Positions 8,317 to 15,738 are shown, counted from the first letter of the stretch. The stretch is 17,634 nucleotides of DNA from MED-G20 sp038108155 (GCA_038108155.1 JAYNHP010000038.1:1-17634); one strand, 5' to 3'. Translations and numbers: made by a program. The notes: generated from the sequence alone by a model not told the origin.

Positions 8317-8913
8317 TTAAAAAAGAGTTTTTTTTGCAAAATCATTGATTTCATTTTTGATATTTAATAAATAATCAATGTCATCAAAACCATTCAATAA
8401 ATTATTTTTTTTATAAGAACTAATTTCAAAATTACTAACTAAATTATTTTCTTTTACAGATACTAATTGAGAAGGAAGGTCTACCATAATTTCTGTATTA
8501 GGATTCTCATAGATAACTTCAAATAAGGTCTTTAAAATTGCTGGCTCAACTTTAACAGGAAGAACGCCAATATTTAAACAATTATTTTTAAAAATATCTG
8601 CAAAAAAACTACTAATCACACATCTAAAACCATAATCATAAATGGACCAGGCAGCATGTTCTCTAGAAGAACCAGAGCCAAAGTTTTTACCAGCTACTAA
8701 AATTTTTCCTTTATAGGTAGGATTGTTCAAAACAAAATCTTTAATTATGGTATCGTCTTGGTTATACCTCCAATCTCTAAATAAATTATCTCCAAACCCT
8801 TTTCTCTCAGTAGCTTTTAAAAATCTAGCAGGTATTATTTGGTCTGTATCCACATTTTCTATTGGAAGTGGAACAGCTGAACTTTTTAATATTGTAAATG
8901 GTTCGTAAGCCAT
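8317..8913 (-). CDS. leuD: 3-isopropylmalate dehydratase small subunit
   Basis: Small subunit of isopropylmalate isomerase, which works with LeuC to interconvert 2- and 3-isopropylmalate through isopropylmaleate. The 198 residues match the usual bacterial length. Typical aconitase swivel-domain motifs are VPLPIENVDTDQIIPARFLK (about 14-33) and FGSGSSREHAAWSIYDYGFR (about 77-96). The latter carries the substrate-binding Ser-Arg loop that completes the LeuC active site. The gene starts 3 bp after the leuC stop, consistent with coupled translation and equimolar subunits. Confidence 0.96.
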   Translation of the reverse strand: MAYEPFTILKSSAVPLPIENVDTDQIIPARFLKATERKGFGDNLFRDWRYNQDDTIIKDFVLNNPTYKGKILVAGKNFGSGSSREHAAWSIYDYGFRCVISSFFADIFKNNCLNIGVLPVKVEPAILKTLFEVIYENPNTEIMVDLPSQLVSVKENNLVSNFEISSYKKNNLLNGFDDIDYLLNIKNEINDFAKKTLF

Positions 8914-8916
8914 AAT

Positions 8917-10155
8917 TTAATCTATATATTTTCTGGGGTCTGTAATTTTTCCTGTAATTGCAGCAGCAGCCACCATTATTGGACTTGCTAAAAGTGTTCT
9001 TGACCCTGGACCTTGTCTACCTTCAAAATTTCTATTTGAGGTACTTATAGCATACTTTCCTGGTGGAACTTTGTCATCGTTCATCGCCAAGCAAGCGGAA
9101 CAACCAGGTTCTCTTATCTCAAATCCAGCCTCTTCAATAGTTTTTGCTACTCCGTTTTTTCTAATTTCTTTGGCAACAAAATGAGATCCTGGAACAAGCC
9201 AAGCAGTAACATTTTTCGATTTTTGGTGTCCTTTGACAACCTTTGCAAAAGCGCTAAAATCTTCTGCTCTACCATTGGTGCAGCTACCTAGAAAAACAAA
9301 ATCTATTTTTTTCCCTACCATGCTCTCTCCGCCATTAAACCCCATATANNNNNNNNNNNNNNNNNNNNNNNNNNNNNNNNNNNNNNNNNNNNNNNNNNNN
9401 NNNNNNNNNNNNNNNNNNNNNNNNNNNNNNNNNNNNNNNNNNNNNNNNGCTATCATTCCACCTCTTGCTCCCATCTCAATACTTAGATTACAAACAGTCA
9501 TTCTTCCTTCCATAGACATATTGGAGAAAACAGTCCCAGAATATTCCACAAAATAACCTGTAGCACCAGACGTAGAAAGATTAGAAATAATAAATAGTGC
9601 AACATCTTTTGGAGTAACTCCTTTTTTTAAGACTCCATCAATTTTGATTCTCATTTTTTTAGGCTTCATTTGCATGACACATTGTGTTGACAAAACCATT
9701 TCCACTTCAGAGGTTCCAATTCCAAATGCTATGGCACCAAAAGCTCCATGAGTAGAAGTATGAGAATCTCCACAAACTATGGTTGCTCCAGGAAGTGTTA
9801 TTCCATTTTCTGGCCCTATAACATGAACAATTCCATTTTTTTCATGTCCCAATCCCCAGTAGGAAATATTGTGCTCTTTGGTGTTTTTCTCTAAAGTTTT
9901 AAGCTGATTTGCAGACATTGGATCTTTTACTGGCAAGTGTTGATTTATAGTCGGTGTGTTATGATCTGCGGTTGCAAAAGTTCTATTTGGGAAAAGAACT
10001 TTGATATTCCTTTCTTTCATTCCCTGAAAAGCTACAGGACTTGTAACCTCGTGCACCAAGTGTCGGTCTATAAATAATATGTCAGGGCCATCACTCACTC
10101 TTTTTACAATGTGAGACTCCCAAACCTTATCAAATAAAGTAAGATTATTTTCCAT
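8917..10155 (-). CDS. leuC: 3-isopropylmalate dehydratase large subunit (interrupted by an assembly gap)
   Basis: Aconitase-family [4Fe-4S] large subunit of isopropylmalate isomerase. Before the gap are LFIDRHLVHEVTSP, RTFATADHNTPT and GDSHTSTHGAFGAIAFGIGTSE (129-150). After it are the three cluster-ligand cysteines: one in FLGSCTNGR and two in EPGCSACLAMNDD, followed by STSNRNFEGRQG. The 100 N (9349-9448) replace the segment between EMGARGGMI and YMGFNGGESM. Known residues total about 378, against about 466 for LeuC in E. coli, so roughly 85-90 codons are missing rather than the 34 implied. Both flanks read in the same frame with 100 N, so the gene is probably intact in the organism. The start overlaps the leuA 3' end by 11 bp. 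Confidence 0.93.
   Translation of the reverse strand: MENNLTLFDKVWESHIVKRVSDGPDILFIDRHLVHEVTSPVAFQGMKERNIKVLFPNRTFATADHNTPTINQHLPVKDPMSANQLKTLEKNTKEHNISYWGLGHEKNGIVHVIGPENGITLPGATIVCGDSHTSTHGAFGAIAFGIGTSEVEMVLSTQCVMQMKPKKMRIKIDGVLKKGVTPKDVALFIISNLSTSGATGYFVEYSGTVFSNMSMEGRMTVCNLSIEMGARGGMIXXXXXXXXXXXXXXXXXXXXXXXXXXXXXXXXXXYMGFNGGESMVGKKIDFVFLGSCTNGRAEDFSAFAKVVKGHQKSKNVTAWLVPGSHFVAKEIRKNGVAKTIEEAGFEIREPGCSACLAMNDDKVPPGKYAISTSNRNFEGRQGPGSRTLLASPIMVAAAAITGKITDPRKYID
9349..9448. other. Assembly gap of exactly 100 N inside leuC
   Basis: A run of exactly 100 unknown bases, the usual placeholder for a scaffold gap of unknown length. From the expected length of LeuC the true gap is probably about 255-270 bases, so downstream coordinates in the genome are likely shifted by about 160 bases. 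Confidence 0.97.
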
Positions 10156-11302
10156 TTTTCTTTTCCATTATTTTATATAGATCCTCATCGTGCAGAAGTT
10201 TTTTTTCGTCTGCTAAGGTTAAAAAATCTGCATAAATAGTTTCCATTTCAAATTTTGTCAGTTTGAACCCCAATATAGACAATCTATGCTTTAGTGCTGC
10301 TCTTCCGCTTCTGGCAGTTAAATCTATGGAAGACTTGTCAATTCCTAAATCAGAAGGATCAATTATCTCATAGTTTTCTCTGTGCTTAAGAAACCCGTCT
10401 TGGTGAATTCCAGAAGAGTGAGAAAATGCATTTTCTCCAACAATTGCCTTGTTTCTTTGTACGGGCATATTCATCATTCTACTCACTTTTTTACTCAACG
10501 CTAATATTTTTAAAGTATCAATTTCAGAATGTAAATTTAAATATGGATGAGCCTTAAGAATCATAATTATTTCTTCTAAAGAAGTGTTTCCTGCTCTCTC
10601 TCCAATTCCATTCATGGTGACCTCAACCTGTCTTGCTCCATTTTGAATTCCAGCTAAAGTATTGGCTGTTGCCAATCCTAAATCGTTATGACAATGAACA
10701 GAAAGGATTGCCTTGTCAATATTTGGGACATTATTTATTAAAAAATTAATTTTTGCGCCATATTCTTCAGGCAAAGTATAGCCAGTTGTATCCGGAACAT
10801 TTATAACTGTGGCACCTGCCTTAATTACTTCTTCTACCATTTTTGCTAAAAAATTTTGATCTGCTCGACCAGCATCTTCGGCATAAAATTCTATATCGTC
10901 AAAATATTTTCTTGCGTATTTTACAGCAGAAACTGCTTGTGCCAATATTTTTTCTCTAGTAGAGTTAAATTTATATTTAATATGCATATCTGAAGCACCA
11001 ATTCCGGTATGTAGTCGTTTTCTTTTTGCTTCTTTTAATGCCATTGCTGCAGTATCAATGTCCATTACTACCGCTCTACTGAGTCCGCATATTATAGATT
11101 CTTTTACATTTTTTGAAATTTCAGAAACAGAGTTGAAGTCACCAGGGCTTGAAACGGGAAATCCAGCCTCAATGACATCTACTCCTAGACTTTCTAGGTC
11201 TTTAGCAATTTCTACTTTTTCTTCTGTGTTTAATTGACACCCTGGAACTTGTTCACCATCTCTTAAAGTTGTGTCGAAAACATGTATTTTAGAATTATCC
11301 AT
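10145..11302 (-). CDS. leuA: 2-isopropylmalate synthase, short form without the regulatory domain
   Basis: First committed leucine enzyme: it condenses acetyl-CoA with 2-oxoisovalerate to give 2-isopropylmalate. The 385 residues cover the HMGL-like TIM barrel and a short C-terminal subdomain. FDTTLRDGEQVPG (9-21) holds the metal-binding Asp10 and Arg14, HCHNDLGLATAN (203-214) the metal-binding histidines, NGIGERAGNTSLEE (231-244) the substrate loop, and HSSGIHQDG (295-303) the flexible-domain signature. Proteins of about 510 residues carry a further C-terminal LeuA dimer domain for leucine feedback; it is absent here, as is usual in flavobacterial LeuA. The ATG at 11302 is chosen over an in-frame TTG at 11311, which would lie inside the -7 promoter box. 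Homocitrate synthase or citramalate synthase are relatives, but the leuCDB neighbours settle the call. Confidence 0.94.
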   Translation of the reverse strand: MDNSKIHVFDTTLRDGEQVPGCQLNTEEKVEIAKDLESLGVDVIEAGFPVSSPGDFNSVSEISKNVKESIICGLSRAVVMDIDTAAMALKEAKRKRLHTGIGASDMHIKYKFNSTREKILAQAVSAVKYARKYFDDIEFYAEDAGRADQNFLAKMVEEVIKAGATVINVPDTTGYTLPEEYGAKINFLINNVPNIDKAILSVHCHNDLGLATANTLAGIQNGARQVEVTMNGIGERAGNTSLEEIIMILKAHPYLNLHSEIDTLKILALSKKVSRMMNMPVQRNKAIVGENAFSHSSGIHQDGFLKHRENYEIIDPSDLGIDKSSIDLTARSGRAALKHRLSILGFKLTKFEMETIYADFLTLADEKKLLHDEDLYKIMEKKNGK

Positions 11303-11308
11303 ATATTC

Positions 11309-11342
11309 CAAATATAGGACAAACTAGGTGTACTAAATACAA
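11309..11342 (-). promoter_or_regulatory. Bacteroidota-type promoter of the leuACDB cluster
   Basis: TATATTTG (11316-11309) is a perfect match to the Bacteroidota -7 consensus TAnnTTTG, and a TTG (11342-11340) sits 23 bases upstream, at the outer limit of the known -33 spacing. The leuA ATG lies only 6 bases past the box, so the transcript would be leaderless or nearly so. This leaves no room for a leucine attenuator. Confidence 0.55.
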
Positions 11343-11360
11343 TAACCTATTGTAGTTATT
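11341..11360. promoter_or_regulatory. Inverted repeat overlapping the -33 region of the leu promoter (possible operator)
   Basis: AATAAC (11341-11346) and GTTATT (11355-11360) are exact reverse complements separated by 8 bases, immediately upstream of and touching the -33 TTG. The arm and spacer geometry fits a dimeric regulator site, for example for leucine-responsive control. The arms are short and AT-rich, so this is tentative. Confidence 0.25.
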
Positions 11361-11382
11361 ATCTCTTAGATGTTGATATCAG

Positions 11383-11682
11383 CTATATTTTGAAAAATCT
11401 ATCATCACTAATTCCTTTATCGTCAATAAATATGTCAGCACCAAACTTAACACCAGTTCTTAGCGTATGAAATTTTACTCCCCAAGATTTTAATTGCTCC
11501 ATAGTAAAGAAAAAATAATTCTTGCCGCTTACACACCCTCTTGCTGTGTCAATGAGAATGGTATGTCCGTCCTCATAAAGAGCATTTACAATCTTTATTC
11601 TGTCTTTTTTAGGGGTGGAATCTTTATAATTATTACCATCTGTATTACACAAAGTTCCATCTAAGTCAAAACAATAAACCAT
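11383..11682 (-). CDS. Minimal HAD superfamily phosphatase
   Basis: 99-residue cytoplasmic HAD-type hydrolase without a cap domain. Motif I FDLDGTL (5-11) has the nucleophile Asp6 and general acid Asp8, motif II is in LIDTARGC (43-50) with Thr46, and the acidic motif IV is FIDDKG (85-90). KSWGVKFH (65-72) is also typical of small HADs found near sugar and surface-polysaccharide genes, which probably dephosphorylate a small phosphorylated metabolite. The substrate is unknown. A perfect -7 box lies 20 bp upstream, and the gene is 80 bp from leuA, which has its own promoter, so it is not part of the leu pathway. Confidence 0.8.
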   Translation of the reverse strand: MVYCFDLDGTLCNTDGNNYKDSTPKKDRIKIVNALYEDGHTILIDTARGCVSGKNYFFFTMEQLKSWGVKFHTLRTGVKFGADIFIDDKGISDDRFFKI

Positions 11683-11702
11683 GATTTATATTAATTTTAT
11701 TG

Positions 11703-11710
11703 CAAATATA
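11703..11710 (-). promoter_or_regulatory. Bacteroidota -7 box upstream of the HAD gene
   Basis: TATATTTG (11710-11703), identical to the leuA box, lies 20 bp before the HAD start codon, giving a short leader. No TTG sits at 17-23 bases upstream; the nearest is 13 bases away. The upstream half of the promoter would overlap the start of the divergent gene at 11716. Confidence 0.35.
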
Positions 11711-11715
11711 AAACT

Positions 11716-11919
11716 ATGAATTACAAGTGGTACTTTTTTTCAATTTTAGGACTTTTACTCATTGGGACAGGTCTTTGTATATTTGGTGAAGCGCTTATTA
11801 GAAAAATTAATCAAGAGAATTTTTTTTGGCATGGAACAACCGCATTAATTATTTTTAATTCGGGAATTTGTTTTGTCGGAGAGGCAATTTTTATAAGAAG
11901 AAAAAAGACTGGACAATAG
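11716..11919 (+). CDS. Small two-helix membrane protein, function unknown
   Basis: 67 residues. Two hydrophobic helices (about 5-26 and 39-60) flank a short polar loop, RKINQENFFWHG, and a basic tail, RRKKTGQ, ends the protein, so both ends are probably cytoplasmic. The ATG at 11716 leaves a 33-bp divergent gap to the HAD gene. The next gene follows 19 bp downstream and is likely co-transcribed. I recognise no family. Confidence 0.65.
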   Translation: MNYKWYFFSILGLLLIGTGLCIFGEALIRKINQENFFWHGTTALIIFNSGICFVGEAIFIRRKKTGQ

Positions 11920-11938
11920 ATATTATTACTTTTACAAT

Positions 11939-12325
11939 ATGGACATATTAGATTTTGAAAATAGTACCTACAGCGTTAACCTAAGAAAGTTAACTAGAAA
12001 ATCAAGGTTAGGGTTTGGATACCGTGATATAAAGGACATTACTATTCAAGATATCCTTATAATGAATAAGCACAAAGAACTTATTAAAATATATTTTGGG
12101 CTGGGCAAGATTAATTTTGTTGATGACATTTTAGATGAACTTGGCATAAGTGAAGACATGAGAATACCCAAACCGGGGAAAATTGCAGATTATGAGGAAA
12201 GAGACAAATTAGTCGCTAAAGCCCTAAAAGTTGTTAAAGAAAGAAAAAAAGAAGAGGTAGCTGCATTTAGAAAAATGGCCCAAGAGATGAGAGAGCAACA
12301 AAAGTTTGACGATTCTCCAAAATAA
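11939..12325 (+). CDS. Hypothetical protein with charged coiled-coil C-terminus
   Basis: 128 residues, soluble, with no signal peptide. The N-terminal half (MDILDFENSTYSVNLRKLTR, then about 25-70) looks like a compact alpha/beta domain. Residues about 80-120 form a highly charged helix (RDKLVAKALKVVKERKKEEV onward) likely to be a coiled coil. It follows the small membrane protein by 19 bp and ends 2 bp before the convergent endonuclease gene. The codon use looks like that of its neighbours. I recognise no family. Confidence 0.65.
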   Translation: MDILDFENSTYSVNLRKLTRKSRLGFGYRDIKDITIQDILIMNKHKELIKIYFGLGKINFVDDILDELGISEDMRIPKPGKIADYEERDKLVAKALKVVKERKKEEVAAFRKMAQEMREQQKFDDSPK

Positions 12326-12327
12326 TC

Positions 12328-13395
12328 CTAATTCAAATTTACCTTCCTTAAATAAGAGCCTTGTTTTGTGGCAATCTTTAGAATATAAATTCCTGTAGCT
12401 AAATCTTGTGTTCTCATAGTATTATTTCTAGAAAACTTAATAATTTGCCCATTCATATTAATTAATTCCAAGGATAGAAATATATTTAAATCTAAGTTGT
12501 CAATGATTATTTCATTATTTAAGGGATTGAGTCTTAATTCAAAATTTTCAGATTCGTAGTTTTTAGTGGAGTTAGCCGAAGCCCACTTGTCTTCTGCAGC
12601 TGGCCCATTCCAAATAAGGGTTGCTAAATAGGGGTTATCAATAAAAGGATTTCTATTTCCTTGAACATTGGCTATTGAATTATTTCTTGTCTCTTCAAAT
12701 TCAGAAACAGGATCAGAGAAGTTCCAATTAAGAAAAACATCTGGCATGTCTCCATTTGGACTAAATAGTTGTGTCCCTACTCCAACACTGGTAGGCTCAC
12801 ATTGATTGGGATATCTTAAATACATGTACATAATTATTCTTGCAACATCTCCTTTCCATTCGTCCCCAGGGTACCAGTTGCCCTGGTTATTGGAAGATGA
12901 ATTTCCATTTCCTGCATCGTACTTTTTATTGCTTCTGCTAGCATTGGTAGAATAGTCACAAGCTCTTAAATTATGAACATCTGTCCCTGCACCAGGAAAA
13001 TTAGTCACAAGATTGGGAGAGGCCAAAGACTTAGGAAAAACATGCTCTCTATTCCAAAGACCAAAGCACGAACTTGTGTGACAAGAAAGTGACTTAGCCC
13101 TTGTTCTGTCGTTTTCTACAGATGCATCGTTGTCATTGTATCCATAAACTAAAAGAACTTTGGAAGTATCTGAAGAAAAACCATCTGAGACCTTAATTAC
13201 ATCCCATGTATCAATTGAAACGGAAGAAGTGTATTCTACTTGTGTTTGGTGGGTCGTTGATATTAGATTAGACAACTCATTTTTAAGTTGATCACCTATT
13301 AAATTTAGATTAATATTCTGGTAATAAGAAGGTATTTGCCCTCTTGATACAGAGAAGCAAAAGAAAATAAACATAAATTTTAATAAATATCTCAA
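12328..13395 (-). CDS. Secreted endonuclease I family protein with T9SS sorting domain
   Basis: Extracellular nuclease of the Endonuclease_1 (EndA/NucM) His-Me-finger family, which cuts DNA and often RNA non-specifically and probably serves nutrient scavenging. LWNREHVFPKS (113-123) carries the catalytic His118, TDVHNLRA (138-145) the metal-site residues, and GDVARIIMYMYLRY (182-195) and NSIANVQGNRNPFIDNP (239-255) complete the family pattern. Residues about 285-355 form a type A sorting domain ending in a GIYILK strand and a basic LRKVNLN tail. The start is a TTG at 13395, giving MRYLLKFMFIFFCFSVSRGQ with a basic n-region; an ATG at 13374 would leave an uncharged, very short signal peptide. 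It lies 55 bp downstream of the PqqB-like gene. Confidence 0.9.
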   Translation of the reverse strand: MRYLLKFMFIFFCFSVSRGQIPSYYQNINLNLIGDQLKNELSNLISTTHQTQVEYTSSVSIDTWDVIKVSDGFSSDTSKVLLVYGYNDNDASVENDRTRAKSLSCHTSSCFGLWNREHVFPKSLASPNLVTNFPGAGTDVHNLRACDYSTNASRSNKKYDAGNGNSSSNNQGNWYPGDEWKGDVARIIMYMYLRYPNQCEPTSVGVGTQLFSPNGDMPDVFLNWNFSDPVSEFEETRNNSIANVQGNRNPFIDNPYLATLIWNGPAAEDKWASANSTKNYESENFELRLNPLNNEIIIDNLDLNIFLSLELINMNGQIIKFSRNNTMRTQDLATGIYILKIATKQGSYLRKVNLN

Positions 13396-13450
13396 AATAT
13401 AATTTTAATTAAAATTACTAAATACTTTTCTTACTAGGGTTACTCGTTTA

Positions 13451-14380
13451 TTAAAGATTTATAATATCCTTGTACTCTGCGACATTAAAGCCACTTTCTT
13501 TTACTTTTTTAAAGGCATCACTATTGGCATCTAGCAATGGATTAGTATGGTTCAAATGAATAAAATTAATTTTAGATTTTTCAGAATTTTTTTCCTTTTT
13601 AAAAAGGGCCATTGTCTCAATGATAAACGGGTGAGGAATTTCAGAAATGTCTCTATTGTTTACTTCCTTACTATCGTAAAAAGTCCCATCTAAAAGTGCA
13701 AAATCTGCTTTCTTAATTTCATGTATTAAATTTTTATTCCACTTCCCCCATTTATCAATATCTGGAATAAAAAGAACTGATTTTTCTGGGCCATTGATTT
13801 TAAACCCTACCGTTTCAGAAAATTCATCTCTGTGAGGAACTAAAAACGGAGTAATCGATAGATTATTGGTCAGTTTAATTTCTTCTTGATGGTTTATATT
13901 ATTGATTTTAATATTATTTAATTTAAATAACTGACTCCATGGACCATTTTTAATTAAAAAACCTTTCATTCTAGTCATGGCAAACACAGGAACAGACCTG
14001 CTATTATAAGATTCTTTTCCCAAATACATTAACCCTGTGTAGTGTCCAATATGTGCATGGGTTAAAAAAATACCATCAGGACTTTTAGCATGTTCAAATC
14101 CTGAAGTTATCTTTAGTTCTCTACATTGAGCTATAAAATCCGGGGAAGCTTCGACAAGCCAATATTTTTTTTCTAAAGGATCTACCAAGCCAAGACTAAC
14201 GACTTTTCTATTTGGTTCAGGATTTTCAAATAAGCCAATACAACAAGGTTTTTCACAGCCCATGTGAGGAGAGCCAGCATCTTGTACTGTTCCAAGAACT
14301 ATGATATATGGGAGGTTGCCTTTTTGAGAATAAGAAAAAGAGAAAATAAATAAACAGACAAATAATAATCTTGGCCCCAT
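13451..14380 (-). CDS. Exported PqqB-like metallo-beta-lactamase-fold hydrolase
   Basis: 309 residues with a signal peptide (MGPRLLFVCLFIFSFSYSQ), so a periplasmic or surface protein. It resembles PqqB in its opening LGTVQDAGSPHMGC..PCC (29-47), which has the cysteine cluster Cys42/46/47, and in its overall MBL fold. Putative metal ligands are THAHIGH (107-113, the usual aspartate of HxHxDH being Gly112), His183 in VPHRDE, Asp207/Asp209 in IPDIDKW, and HLNH (275-278). No other PQQ synthesis gene is nearby and PqqB is normally cytoplasmic, so a PQQ role is unlikely; a periplasmic hydrolase is a better guess. It starts 17 bp after the GH16 stop and is probably co-transcribed with it. Confidence 0.8.
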   Translation of the reverse strand: MGPRLLFVCLFIFSFSYSQKGNLPYIIVLGTVQDAGSPHMGCEKPCCIGLFENPEPNRKVVSLGLVDPLEKKYWLVEASPDFIAQCRELKITSGFEHAKSPDGIFLTHAHIGHYTGLMYLGKESYNSRSVPVFAMTRMKGFLIKNGPWSQLFKLNNIKINNINHQEEIKLTNNLSITPFLVPHRDEFSETVGFKINGPEKSVLFIPDIDKWGKWNKNLIHEIKKADFALLDGTFYDSKEVNNRDISEIPHPFIIETMALFKKEKNSEKSKINFIHLNHTNPLLDANSDAFKKVKESGFNVAEYKDIINL

Positions 14381-14397
14381 AAAATCAAAAGTAGATT

Positions 14398-15486
14398 CTA
14401 CAATTTAATAATTTTATGGGTAGAAGATTTCTCTAAATGGTTAATTTTAATAAAATATGTTCCGCTTTTTAAACTTTCCCAAGAGTAATTATTTATATCC
14501 TCTTTACAAGAAAACAATTTAATCTGCTTGCCAAGAAAAGTGTATAAATAAGCACCAGAAATAGGTAAATTGTCCTTGAATACAAAAGAAATATGATCTT
14601 GGTAAGGCATAGGATAAATTGACAAAGGAGAAGTTTCTTCAATAGGGTTTAAAACGGTAGGACTAGCCTGGTAAACTCTTACATAGTCAACTTCCATTTT
14701 GCTAGAGTTAAAAAAAGGATCTATAGAAAACCAACTACTTCCCATAGCAATATTTAGTAGAAGGTATTGGTCTTGAAAATAAGGCCAGTTTGCAATATTC
14801 TTCGGCTGTGGATTATATTCATAAAAAACTACACTATCCAAACTGAACTTTATTTCGTTTTCTGTCCATTCCATTGCATAAAGATGAAAGTTGTTGGCAA
14901 CATCTGAAGCCATAATTCCACCATGATTGATAGTATTTCCAGATGAAAAGCTGTTATGTAATGCACTTTGTATATAATTTGGATTGTGTCCCCAGTGTTC
15001 CATAATATCAATTTCTCCACACGCAGGCCAACCTGTTGTTCCATAAGTAGAGGCCCAAAATCCGCCATTCTCAGTTATATTTTTTCCTAAAGTCCATATT
15101 GCTGGCCAAGTTCCTTCCCCGTATGGTAATTTTGCCATTACTTCAACTCTTCCATAAGTAAATGCAAATTTTGAATTTAATCTTGCAGACGTATAGTTTT
15201 TGGTAACCCCTTGGTCCGAATAAACTTCTTTTCTGGCAACAATATTTAAAAATCCATTATTTACATAAGAATTAGTGATTTCGTCAGTATAATGTTGTTG
15301 TTCACCGTTCCACCAGCTAGTTCCATTTGGTAAAAGTGTCTGGTGGAACCATTTATTATCATTAACTGCACCAGAGCCATTGAATTCATCGGCCCAAACT
15401 AAATTATTAAAGACAGGATTAAATTGAGAAAATATGGACCCAACAGAAAAAAGTAAAAATGATACTGGAAAAAACTTATTAAACAT
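14398..15486 (-). CDS. Secreted GH16 beta-glucanase (laminarinase type) with T9SS sorting domain
   Basis: Retaining glycoside hydrolase of family GH16, likely an endo-beta-1,3-glucanase acting on laminarin outside the cell. After the signal peptide MFNKFFPVSFLLFSVGSIFS come VWADEFNGSG (30-39) and WWNGEQQHYT (58-67), both typical of laminarinases. GEIDIMEHWGH (157-167) holds the nucleophile Glu158, Asp160 and acid/base Glu163. WPAIWTLG (127-134) and KMEVDYVRVYQ (263-273) close the jelly roll. Residues about 287-362 form a T9SS sorting domain starting LSIYPMPYQD. It is first in a run with the PqqB-like gene and perhaps the nuclease. There is no carbohydrate-binding module and no adjacent SusC/SusD pair. 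Confidence 0.94.
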   Translation of the reverse strand: MFNKFFPVSFLLFSVGSIFSQFNPVFNNLVWADEFNGSGAVNDNKWFHQTLLPNGTSWWNGEQQHYTDEITNSYVNNGFLNIVARKEVYSDQGVTKNYTSARLNSKFAFTYGRVEVMAKLPYGEGTWPAIWTLGKNITENGGFWASTYGTTGWPACGEIDIMEHWGHNPNYIQSALHNSFSSGNTINHGGIMASDVANNFHLYAMEWTENEIKFSLDSVVFYEYNPQPKNIANWPYFQDQYLLLNIAMGSSWFSIDPFFNSSKMEVDYVRVYQASPTVLNPIEETSPLSIYPMPYQDHISFVFKDNLPISGAYLYTFLGKQIKLFSCKEDINNYSWESLKSGTYFIKINHLEKSSTHKIIKL

Positions 15487-15515
15487 TCCTTTAAATTTAC
15501 AACTTAAAACTAAGT

Positions 15516-15545
15516 AAAAAAAAAGGGAAGTTTAATACTTCCCTT
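15516..15545 (-). terminator. Rho-independent terminator after the DUF5679 gene
   Basis: AAGGGAAGT (15523-15531) and ACTTCCCTT (15537-15545) form a perfect 9-bp stem with a 5-base loop. Read on the minus strand, it is followed by a run of nine U (15524-15516, partly shared with the stem). It lies 23 bp past the DUF5679 stop and separates that gene from the GH16 gene. Confidence 0.82.
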
Positions 15546-15567
15546 AAAAATCAATGTTTCTAAAAAC

Positions 15568-15711
15568 CTAGGCCTTGCCCAAGATTCTAAACATCCCAGT
15601 TCCGCATGATGGACATTTACCTTTCATGGCTTTTCTCCCATTTTTCATAACAACTTCGTTAGCGTCACTAATCTCTTTTTTACTCTTACATTTTACACAA
15701 TAACCTTCCAT
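15568..15711 (-). CDS. DUF5679 family zinc-ribbon protein
   Basis: 47-residue protein starting MEGYCVKCKSKKEISDANEV, with a central basic stretch (MKNGRKAMKGKCPSCG) and ending MFRILGKA. Two CxxC knuckles, Cys5/Cys8 and Cys33/Cys36, would bind one zinc ion. Both sequence and length match the DUF5679 family, known from many bacteria and archaea but of unknown function; nucleic-acid binding is possible from the fold alone. It has its own likely promoter upstream and a strong terminator 23 bp downstream, so it is a single-gene unit. Confidence 0.92.
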   Translation of the reverse strand: MEGYCVKCKSKKEISDANEVVMKNGRKAMKGKCPSCGTGMFRILGKA

Positions 15712-15738
15712 AATTATTTATTTAAATTTTAATTGTTT

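Noticed and set aside
11303..11311. TTG start adding three residues to LeuA
   Set aside because: The codon is part of the perfect -7 promoter box, and an ATG lies directly downstream.
13451..14380. Evidence of PQQ cofactor synthesis
   Set aside because: Only a PqqB-like protein is present, it is exported, and no pqqA, C, D or E is in the window.
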